Positions 56,310-64,000 of a DNA stretch of 64,000 nt are shown in pieces. The position numbers were made by a program, and so were the translations under genes. Numbering within the stretch: the first letter of the stretch is position 1; every line of letters starts with the position of its first letter. The notes below the pieces were generated by a model. It did no database searches, had not been told where the DNA came from, and saw nothing but the letters and a program-made list of their open reading frames with translations. The stretch is taken from the NCBI RefSeq assembly GCF_016019935.1, contig NZ_JAECMT010000004.1:558833-622832 (forward strand), read 5' to 3'. This DNA comes from Paenibacillus sp. GSMTC-2017 (GTDB lineage: Bacteria; Bacillota; Bacilli; Paenibacillales; Paenibacillaceae).

Positions 56310-56412
56310 TGAATGAGGAGCTATTAACGCTCTTGCATCTCCGATAAGTCCGCTAGCGGCTTTGTCGGATGGATACAGTCAAAGCGAAGGGAGACCCCCC
56401 TTCGCTTTTTGC
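56310..56412 (+). ncRNA. Candidate small RNA or rpoE leader with terminator
   Basis: In the 347-base gap between divergent genes there are three plus-strand hairpins: GAGC/GCTC (56318-56332), a nested CCGA...CCGCTAGCGG...TCGG stem (56341-56368), and AAAGCGAAGGG/CCCTTCGCTTT (56381-56408) ending in TTTTT. The last is terminator-like only on the plus strand, although no plus-strand gene precedes it. That implies a short transcript ending about 115 bases before rpoE. A possible -35/-10 pair (TGTCAA, 16 bases, TAGGAT, about 56284-56311) is weak. Confidence 0.4.
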
Positions 56413-56525
56413 TTAGGGCTGCTCCGCTTGCTTTTTTGCAAGAAATAGGTTTTACTATACTTTGACTAACTTAAATTACGAAATGAACGAGTACATAATT
56501 TCTGTGCAAGAGAGGATGTGTCCAT

Positions 56526-57089
56526 ATGAGCGGCAGCAATTTTACATTAAAGCTGGATCCTGAACGCATAAAGGAAATGCCTATGGTCGATTTGGCGTTC
56601 GAAGTGCTGAAAGCGGCTAATACGCCTTACTATTATCGCGATCTAATGATGGAGATCGCTAAGATACGTGGTCTATCACAAGACGGCATTAATCAATTCA
56701 TCGCGCAAGTATACACGGAGATCAACATTGATGGCCGATTTGCTTGCGTTGGTAGCAATATGTGGGGACTGAAGCGCTGGTACCCAGTAGAGCGTTCTGA
56801 AGATCCTGTAGGTAACGCAAAACGTACACGTATCATCAACGATGATGATGATTTGGAAGACGATGATGTGTTTGCTGACGAAGAAGAAGAAACATATGCA
56901 GCAGACGAAGAAGACTACGATGTATTCGACGAAGACCATGAGGACTTCGAAGAAACAGAAGAAGAAGTCGAAGAAGAAGTAGATATCGAAGACGAAGACC
57001 TCGACGAAGAAGTTAGTGGCGAATTAGACACTGACGATGCGGACGAGGAAGATGATAGTGACGAAGACGATGAGGAAGACGAGAAGTAG
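56526..57089 (+). CDS. rpoE: RNA polymerase delta subunit
   Basis: Delta subunit of 187 residues, found in Bacillota, which speeds RNA polymerase recycling and lowers non-specific binding. The N-terminal HARE-HTH domain (about 10-85) is followed by a tail (about 105-187) almost wholly Asp and Glu. Downstream pyrG, spo0F and fba follow the B. subtilis order. The start ATG at 56526 is preceded by a modest GAGAGGATG site. Confidence 0.96.
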   Translation: MSGSNFTLKLDPERIKEMPMVDLAFEVLKAANTPYYYRDLMMEIAKIRGLSQDGINQFIAQVYTEINIDGRFACVGSNMWGLKRWYPVERSEDPVGNAKRTRIINDDDDLEDDDVFADEEEETYAADEEDYDVFDEDHEDFEETEEEVEEEVDIEDEDLDEEVSGELDTDDADEEDDSDEDDEEDEK

Positions 57090-57112
57090 TCGTAAACCGA
57101 AGTTGTTTTCGC

Positions 57113-57153
57113 TTGACATGTCCTATGAGGGCAGAGTAAACTATTGCATGGGC
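57113..57153 (+). promoter_or_regulatory. pyrG promoter and GGGC initial transcript
   Basis: TTGACA (57113-57118), an 18-base spacer and TAAACT (57137-57142). GGGC (57150-57153) falls at the predicted transcription start. In B. subtilis and relatives a GGGC start allows extra G residues to be added when CTP is scarce. Confidence 0.65.
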
Positions 57154-57197
57154 TTAAGATTCGGTTAACAAATAACGCATAAGATATGCATGAAGAG

Positions 57198-57233
57198 AAA
57201 AGTGCCCCCGTTGCTACGGGTGTCACTTTTTTT
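57198..57233 (+). terminator. pyrG leader attenuator
   Basis: AAAAGTG with CACTTTT and CCCCGT with ACGGG form a stem around a short loop, followed by seven T. The 5' arm contains a C5 run (57205-57209) that a 5' poly-G tract could pair with, which would open the terminator. It lies about 50-80 bases after the predicted start and 170 bases before the pyrG start codon. Confidence 0.7.
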
Positions 57234-57239
57234 GTTTGA

Positions 57240-59009
<1,770 letters not shown>

Positions 59010-59073
59010 TATATCCATTTATTGCTTCAATCTCTAACTTCCTTTCATTTTCAGCAATTTTTTGTAGACAATA

Positions 59074-59130
59074 GAAGGAGTTTACCCTAGACTTCACGAA
59101 TGTATATAAAAAATATGGGAAGTTGTCCAA
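59074..59130 (+). promoter_or_regulatory. Sigma-H-like promoter and possible Spo0A site of spo0F
   Basis: GAAGGAGTT (59074-59082) and GAAT (59098-59101), with a 12-base spacer before the -10 block, match the sigma-H pattern RNAGGAWWW/RNNGAAT closely. TGTCCAA (59124-59130) is one base from the Spo0A box. Both elements occur at B. subtilis spo0F. Confidence 0.5.
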
Positions 59131-59172
59131 CATTTTTATAACGAGATTCAGTTGTAGGGGGGTAGATGAAGG

Positions 59173-59571
59173 TTGGAAAAGAAGAAGGTACTAATAGTTG
59201 ATGATCAGAACGGAATACGCATCCTTCTCTTAGAAGTATTTAACAGCGAAGGTTATAACACATTTCAAGCCCCGAACGGTAAGATCGCTTTGGAAATTGT
59301 GAAAAGTGAAGCTCCCGATCTGGTTTTATTGGATATGAAAATTCCTGGCATGGATGGACTCGAAATCTTAAAGCATATCAAGGCAATGGACCCTTCCATC
59401 AAAGTCATTATGATGACAGCTTATGGAGAGCTTGATATGATTAAAGAAGCTACCGATTTAGGCGCACTTATGCACTTTACGAAACCATTCGATATCGATG
59501 AGATGAGAATCGAAGTGAATCGTCACCTAAATGGTGGAAACTCCTCTACACGCTTTGCAATTGGATCCTAA
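59173..59571 (+). CDS. spo0F: Sporulation response regulator Spo0F
   Basis: Single-domain receiver of 132 residues that relays phosphate from sporulation kinases to Spo0B. Acidic residues D10/D11, phosphoacceptor D54, T82, H101 and K104 stand at the same numbers as in B. subtilis Spo0F. The C-terminus has an extra Gly/Asn/Ser tail. The start is TTG at 59173, with GGGGGG ten bases upstream. Its place between pyrG and fba is the classic Bacillales order. Confidence 0.95.
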   Translation: MEKKKVLIVDDQNGIRILLLEVFNSEGYNTFQAPNGKIALEIVKSEAPDLVLLDMKIPGMDGLEILKHIKAMDPSIKVIMMTAYGELDMIKEATDLGALMHFTKPFDIDEMRIEVNRHLNGGNSSTRFAIGS

Positions 59572-59581
59572 AATAATTGGT

Positions 59582-59622
59582 ACGGCATTGTGGCTGAATT
59601 AAGCTGCGATGCCGTTTTTTTT
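59582..59622 (+). terminator. Terminator after spo0F
   Basis: ACGGCAT and ATGCCGT arms, extended by weaker inner pairing around GAATT, followed by eight T. Confidence 0.85.
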
Positions 59623-59642
59623 GTTATAGAATGAAACAAGCT

Positions 59643-59672
59643 TTACTATTTAGAGGTTCAATATGATATAAT
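59643..59672 (+). promoter_or_regulatory. Likely promoter of fbaA
   Basis: TTTACT (59643-59648), an 18-base spacer and a perfect TATAAT (59667-59672), 64 bases before the ATG. Confidence 0.5.
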
Positions 59673-59736
59673 GACTCAGAATGACAAGTCGGAACAGGCT
59701 TGAGACAGAAAGTTAATAATAGGAGGAACCACTACT

Positions 59737-60591
59737 ATGTCACTCGTTTCAATGAATGAGTTTTTGCCTAAAGCAAAAGCAAACAAATTCGCAGTAGGTC
59801 AATTCAACATGAACAACCTTGAATTCGCCCAAGCTACTGTTGAGGCTGCCATGGAAGAAAACTCTCCATTTATTTATGGAGTTAGCGAAGGCGCTCTAAG
59901 GTATATGGGTATCGAATTTACAGTCGCTATGGCTCAAGCAGCAGCTAAGAAATCCGGATTGCCAATCGCGCTTCACCTTGATCATGGTAGCAGCTTTGAA
60001 GTTGCTATGAAATGTATCCGCGCTGGCTTCTCATCCGTAATGTTCGATGGCTCGCACTATGGCCTTGAAGAAAATATTGCACTAACTAAAGAAGTTGTAA
60101 AAGCAGCGCGCGCAATGGGCGTTTCCGTAGAAGGAGAGCTCGGAACAATCGGCGGCGTTGAGGATGACCTAAGTGTAGATGAAGCTGATGCTAAGCTTGC
60201 TAATGCTGAGGAAGCTATCCGTTTCTACGAAGAAACTGGTGTAGACTGTCTTGCTATTGCAGTCGGAACAGCTCACGGTATGTACAAAGGCGAGCCTAAA
60301 ATTCATTACGATATAATCCAAAAAGTTGCTGACGCGATTCCAGTACCAGTTGTATTGCACGGCGGTTCAGGCGTTCCAGACGAAGCAATTCGTTTGTCGA
60401 TCCAAGCTGGCGTAGGCAAGATCAACGTTAACACTGAGAACCAAGTTGCTTTCACAAAAACAATTCGTGAAGTACTTGACGCTAACGCCGAAGCATTTGA
60501 TCCACGTAAATACTTGACTCCTGCACGTGCAGCGATGAAAGCAGTTATTCAAGAGAAAATCCGCTTGTTCGGAAGTAACAACCAAGCATAA
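59737..60591 (+). CDS. fbaA: Class II fructose-bisphosphate aldolase
   Basis: Zinc-dependent glycolytic aldolase of 284 residues splitting fructose 1,6-bisphosphate. Metal and active-site motifs are HLDHGSS, SVMFDGSHY, VEGELGTIGG and VLHGGSGVPD. ATAGGAGG stands ten bases before the ATG. A large nested hairpin follows. Confidence 0.97.
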   Translation: MSLVSMNEFLPKAKANKFAVGQFNMNNLEFAQATVEAAMEENSPFIYGVSEGALRYMGIEFTVAMAQAAAKKSGLPIALHLDHGSSFEVAMKCIRAGFSSVMFDGSHYGLEENIALTKEVVKAARAMGVSVEGELGTIGGVEDDLSVDEADAKLANAEEAIRFYEETGVDCLAIAVGTAHGMYKGEPKIHYDIIQKVADAIPVPVVLHGGSGVPDEAIRLSIQAGVGKINVNTENQVAFTKTIREVLDANAEAFDPRKYLTPARAAMKAVIQEKIRLFGSNNQA

Positions 60592-60602
60592 GTAAGCAAC
60601 AG

Positions 60603-60693
60603 GAACAAAGGAGGACAAACCGCCTGATAAAGGCATGCAGGCTGAACCAGGCAATACCTGATCCTGCTTGCTGCGGCGGTTTTTCCTTTGTTC
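60603..60693 (+). terminator. Large three-tier hairpin between fbaA and murA
   Basis: Nested arms: GAACAAAGGA/TCCTTTGTTC (60603-60612 with 60684-60693), AAACCGCC/GGCGGTTT (60617-60624 with 60675-60682), GCAGG/CCTGC and CAGG/CCTG inside. The middle stem runs into TTTTT, so it can act as a terminator; the outer stem would form only if transcription continues through that run. Confidence 0.7.
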
Positions 60694-60724
60694 TCTTCCA
60701 ATTAACGGGAGGATCAACGATTTC

Positions 60725-61981
60725 ATGGAGAAATTAATGATACGCGGTGGACGGCCGTTACGAGGGACCGTTCAGATCAGTGGTGCGAAGAACAGCGCTG
60801 TTGCGTTAGTTCCAGCTTCCATTTTGGCTGAGTCAGAAGTTATACTTGATAACTTGCCGCTCATCAGTGATGTAGCGGTGTATAGTGAAATATTGCAAGA
60901 GTTAGGTGCAGTTGTGTCACGTGATGGAGATACGATGAAGATCGATCCTTCACAGTTAACATCAAAACCGATGCCTAATGGAAAAGTGAAATTGTTAAGA
61001 GCATCCTATTATTTAATGGGAGCTATGTTGGGACGATTTGGTGAAGCAACGATTGGCCTTCCTGGAGGTTGTAATTTTGAACCACGTCCGATTGATCAGC
61101 ATATTAAAGGTTTTGAAGCATTAGGGGCAACTGTAACAAATGATCATGGATCCATTCGCATAGCCGCAAAGGAATTGCGTGGAGCAAAAATTTATTTGGA
61201 TGTAGCTAGTGTTGGTGCAACGATTAATATTATGCTGGCGGCTTCAAGAGCCAAAGGATCAACAATTATAGAAAACGCGGCAAAAGAGCCTGAAATTATA
61301 GATGTAGCTACTCTCCTAAATGCCATGGGCGCAATTATTAAAGGCGCTGGTACCGAAACAATTCGTATTGAAGGCGTTAATAAGCTTCACGGCTGCCGCC
61401 ACTCCATTATTCCCGATCGTATCCAAGCAGGAACTTATATGATTGCTGCCGCTGCTACTCGCGGTGATGTCCTTATTGATAATGTAATTCCTAAACATTT
61501 GGAAGCAATGACTGCTAAGCTGGAAGAAATGGGTGTGCAGGTCATCGAGATGGATGAGTCTATCCGGATTGTGGGCGGGCCAAATTATACGGCTATTGAT
61601 GTAAAAGCATTAGTGTATCCTGGTATTCCTACAGATCTACAATCACCAATGACTACGCTACTTACGCAAGCGAATGGTGTAAGTATTCTTACAGACTATG
61701 TATATGGTACAAGGTTTAAACATGTGCCAGAGCTAGTTCGTATGGGCGCTGACATTCGAGTTGAAGGTCGCTCTGCAGTAATCGAAGGCGGCAAACTCAA
61801 CGCTGCGAAAGTAAATGCAGCAGATTTGCGTGCAGGAGCAGCCTTAGTTGTTGCTGCGCTGACGGTTGAAGATGGTGTTACTGAAATTACTGGTGTGGAG
61901 TACATTGATCGTGGTTATGATCATTTAGTAGAAAACTTATCTAAACTTGGTGCAGAAGTATGGCGTGAATCGGAGTCCTAA
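60725..61981 (+). CDS. murA: UDP-N-acetylglucosamine 1-carboxyvinyltransferase
   Basis: First committed enzyme of peptidoglycan synthesis, 418 residues, moving enolpyruvate from PEP to UDP-GlcNAc. The conserved start [19 protein letters not shown] and the catalytic cysteine in [13 protein letters not shown] are present. Position beside rho matches the second copy (MurAB/MurZ) of B. subtilis. The GGGAGG site is 12 bases from ATG 60725, longer than usual. A hairpin covers the stop codon. Confidence 0.95.
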   Translation: MEKLMIRGGRPLRGTVQISGAKNSAVALVPASILAESEVILDNLPLISDVAVYSEILQELGAVVSRDGDTMKIDPSQLTSKPMPNGKVKLLRASYYLMGAMLGRFGEATIGLPGGCNFEPRPIDQHIKGFEALGATVTNDHGSIRIAAKELRGAKIYLDVASVGATINIMLAASRAKGSTIIENAAKEPEIIDVATLLNAMGAIIKGAGTETIRIEGVNKLHGCRHSIIPDRIQAGTYMIAAAATRGDVLIDNVIPKHLEAMTAKLEEMGVQVIEMDESIRIVGGPNYTAIDVKALVYPGIPTDLQSPMTTLLTQANGVSILTDYVYGTRFKHVPELVRMGADIRVEGRSAVIEGGKLNAAKVNAADLRAGAALVVAALTVEDGVTEITGVEYIDRGYDHLVENLSKLGAEVWRESES

Positions 61982-61990
61982 AGGACTCCG
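61971..61990 (+). other. Perfect hairpin over the murA stop codon
   Basis: CGGAGTCCT (61971-61979) and AGGACTCCG (61982-61990) flank AA; the TAA stop lies at the tip. No T run follows, so it is not a standard terminator. It may stabilise the murA 3' end or affect the downstream rho message. Confidence 0.55.
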
Positions 61991-62077
61991 ATAACAGATC
62001 GTCGAATATATTTGGTATAGTTTGGAAAAGATGAATAATCAATGATAGATCTATAATTTGAATAGAGTGGTGAGTAT

Positions 62078-63418
62078 ATGTCGGATCTTCAGATATCAGA
62101 TCTGGAAGAATTGAAACTGACAGAGCTGTATAAGCTGGCTAAGCAATATCAAATTGCTTATTACGGGCAACTTAAGAAAAAAGAATTAATTTTTGCAATA
62201 CTTCGGGCACAAGCAGAAAAAAGCGGTCTTATGTTTATGGAAGGTGTACTTGATATTTTGCAGGAAGGATTCGGCTTCCTTCGTCCAATCAATTACTTAC
62301 CTAGCAAAGAAGATATTTATATTTCCGCATCTCAGATTCGCAGATTCGATTTAAGAAGTGGTGACCTCGTTTCTGGAAAATGTCGACCACCGAAAGAAAA
62401 TGAACGTTACTTCGGATTGCTGCAAGTAAATGCAGTCAATGGCGAAAATCCTGAAACAGCTTCAGAGCGCCTTCATTTTCCTGCTCTTACTCCTCTTTAT
62501 CCCGAGAAGAAGCTAGTGCTTGAAACCTCACAGTCGAAGATTTCCACACGCATGATGGACTTGCTTGCTCCAGTTGGACTAGGGCAAAGGGGTCTAATCG
62601 TTGCACCTCCCAAAGCCGGTAAAACTCTCTTGATCAAAGAAATTGCTAACAGCATATCGGAAAATCATCCTGACATTTCATTGTTCGTCCTTCTTATTGA
62701 TGAGCGTCCAGAGGAAGTTACAGATATGCAACGTTCGGTCAAAGGTGAGGTTGTTTCATCGACATTTGATGAATTGCCGGAAAACCATATCAAGGTTGCT
62801 GAGCTTGTACTTGAGAGAGCGCTTAGACTTGTTGAGCACAAAAAGGATGTCGTTATTCTTCTTGATAGTATTACACGTCTTGCAAGAGCGTATAACCTTG
62901 TTATTCCGCCATCAGGACGTACTTTAAGTGGTGGTATCGATCCTGCAGCATTCCATCGTCCAAAAAGATTCTTCGGTTCGGCACGTAACGTTGAAGAAGG
63001 CGGAAGCTTGACTATACTTGCAACTGCACTTGTTGAAACAGGTTCGCGTATGGATGATATCATTTATGAAGAGTTTAAAGGTACGGGCAACATGGAGCTG
63101 CATCTGGATCGGAAATTGGCAGAACGCCGTATTTTCCCAGCACTCGATATGCGCAGATCTGGAACACGTCGCGAAGAAATGTTGTTAACGAAGGAAGAGT
63201 TAGAAAAGGTTTGGGCAATTCGCAGAGGCATGACAGATGCGCCTGACTTTGTTGATAACTTCCTGAAGAAAATGAAAGAATCGGAAAATAACGAGCAGTT
63301 TTTAATGTCGTTGGATACATCGGCGGAAGCTATGAAGCCAGAGCGACCTGCGCCTAAGAGTAGTTCATCATCACAGACTAATCGCAGACCGGTAGCCAGA
63401 ACGACGCACAGCTCGTAG
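62078..63418 (+). CDS. rho: Transcription termination factor Rho
   Basis: Hexameric RNA-dependent ATPase of 446 residues. The N-terminal Rho-N helical domain (about 8-45) is followed by the RNA-binding cold-shock-like fold (about 55-125), Walker A APPKAGKT (176-183), and Walker B followed by the Q/R-loop region (VVILLDSITRLARAYN). A Ser/Thr/Arg-rich tail ends the protein. The radical-SAM gene follows after 21 bases, so they share a message. Confidence 0.97.
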   Translation: MSDLQISDLEELKLTELYKLAKQYQIAYYGQLKKKELIFAILRAQAEKSGLMFMEGVLDILQEGFGFLRPINYLPSKEDIYISASQIRRFDLRSGDLVSGKCRPPKENERYFGLLQVNAVNGENPETASERLHFPALTPLYPEKKLVLETSQSKISTRMMDLLAPVGLGQRGLIVAPPKAGKTLLIKEIANSISENHPDISLFVLLIDERPEEVTDMQRSVKGEVVSSTFDELPENHIKVAELVLERALRLVEHKKDVVILLDSITRLARAYNLVIPPSGRTLSGGIDPAAFHRPKRFFGSARNVEEGGSLTILATALVETGSRMDDIIYEEFKGTGNMELHLDRKLAERRIFPALDMRRSGTRREEMLLTKEELEKVWAIRRGMTDAPDFVDNFLKKMKESENNEQFLMSLDTSAEAMKPERPAPKSSSSSQTNRRPVARTTHSS

Positions 63419-63439
63419 TCCCGCTGAAAGGAGTACATC

Positions 63440-64000
63440 ATGAATCTCGTATATGCGGACGAACAAGGAAATCTGTTCGACCATCCCCATTATATTGGGC
63501 TCGGTCGAAGCGGTGATATGATCGTTGAAATTATGGAGGATGAACTTATTCCTCTTCCTGAAGGAGCAACGCTTGTTAGCCTTCCTTTTACACGTCCGGT
63601 TGGAATTGATCCCTCTACTGGGGAGATGCAGGCACTGCCTGGCGGGGCTCAAGCGGTTGGAGCACTTCTTCCACAAGGCTATACCCGTTTATGTCTTCCT
63701 GGCTATGTGAAGTCAAGTAAAGAGGAAAAGTTGCCTCTGTTTGGCTACACAGCAGTTGTGTGGAAGGATGGAGGGTTCTATGTTACTGCAGAGCAATGTG
63801 ACGATCCAGAGAGATGGGATCCGCTGAATTGTGATCAAGCCGAGCTCAAAATACAAGTGGAGCGATTGCTTACGAAATATCCAGACAATCGCCTATACAA
63901 ACATTTGTCCAATTGTGCACTGGGTTATGAATGCTTAACTGCCTCCAACACTTTCCTCAGCAGATGGGAAGGAGCAGTACCCGTTTCATATTCTTGTAAT
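63440..64000 (+). CDS. Radical-SAM protein, N-terminal part (cut by the window edge)
   Basis: Open to the right edge: 187 codons are visible. The first 150 or so residues form a poorly known beta-rich region (LPLFGYTAVVWKDGGFYVTA). The last visible residues, VSYSCN, probably begin the CxxxCxxC cluster-binding motif, as in the radical-SAM gene found next to rho in Paenibacillus. The catalytic core lies outside, so the family call rests partly on that remembered neighbourhood. AAAGGAG stands six bases before the ATG. Confidence 0.65.
   Translation, partial: MNLVYADEQGNLFDHPHYIGLGRSGDMIVEIMEDELIPLPEGATLVSLPFTRPVGIDPSTGEMQALPGGAQAVGALLPQGYTRLCLPGYVKSSKEEKLPLFGYTAVVWKDGGFYVTAEQCDDPERWDPLNCDQAELKIQVERLLTKYPDNRLYKHLSNCALGYECLTASNTFLSRWEGAVPVSYSCN

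Overview
The window reads as a stretch of chromosome from an endospore-forming member of the Bacillales, most likely Paenibacillus or a close relative. The evidence is the right-hand block rpoE-pyrG-spo0F-fba-murA-rho, followed by a radical-SAM gene; the ywiB-argS, speE and ywhD genes known from Bacillus; a quinol-type qoxABCD operon; a Spo0F whose key residues fall at the same positions as in B. subtilis; Gram-positive ribosome binding sites with frequent TTG/GTG starts; and S-layer-homology and lipoteichoic-acid-synthase-type envelope proteins. I found no tRNA, rRNA, CRISPR array, prophage or intact insertion sequence. The genus is an inference.

Left part (1-22.6 kb): a chemoreceptor and a GGDEF-EAL protein, both on the minus strand; a MarR regulator with an MMPL exporter behind a promoter carrying three evenly spaced palindromes; a Cache-GGDEF diguanylate cyclase; an asparaginase; a Bcp peroxiredoxin; an LTA-synthase-like protein; a VanY-type carboxypeptidase; an easily missed 51-residue DUF1540 gene; and cardiolipin synthase. 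A compact peroxide-type locus follows: a PerR/Fur regulator, an OmpR-type regulator with a degenerate receiver overlapping it, and catalase. Four TTCAT direct repeats at exact 11-bp spacing and a Fur/PerR-like box lie in front of the catalase gene. A CcdC-like protein and a sodium:neurotransmitter-type symporter complete this part.

Middle (22.6-45 kb): an alpha/beta hydrolase, a Crp/Fnr regulator, an M1 aminopeptidase with a membrane protein, YwhD, a serine hydrolase fused to SLH repeats, a DinB-like protein, an MBL-fold hydrolase, a ComP/ComA-like two-component pair, a four-gene ECF sigma operon (sigma, anti-sigma and two membrane proteins, one with a triplicated TM2-like unit), a double-GNAT protein and the menaquinol oxidase operon qoxABCD.

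Right (45-64 kb): small membrane proteins, a class A penicillin-binding protein, a sugar-efflux-type MFS protein, speE, a deoxyinosine-glycosylase-family protein, ywiB-argS, a stalk-domain secreted protein with a leftover copy of its own 3' end, a subtilase with no signal peptide, a possible small RNA, then the conserved block rpoE (delta), pyrG, spo0F, fba, murA, rho and a truncated radical-SAM gene. The pyrG leader has the features of CTP-sensing attenuation by reiterative G addition: a GGGC initial transcript and a C5 run in the 5' arm of a terminator. spo0F has a sigma-H-like promoter.

The strongest candidates for new biology are regulatory: the katA operator array with its atypical response regulator and non-canonical PerR, the triple MarR operator, and the sigma operon with a possible ATT start. 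Nothing here amounts to an obviously new large system; most of the window is conserved core chromosome.
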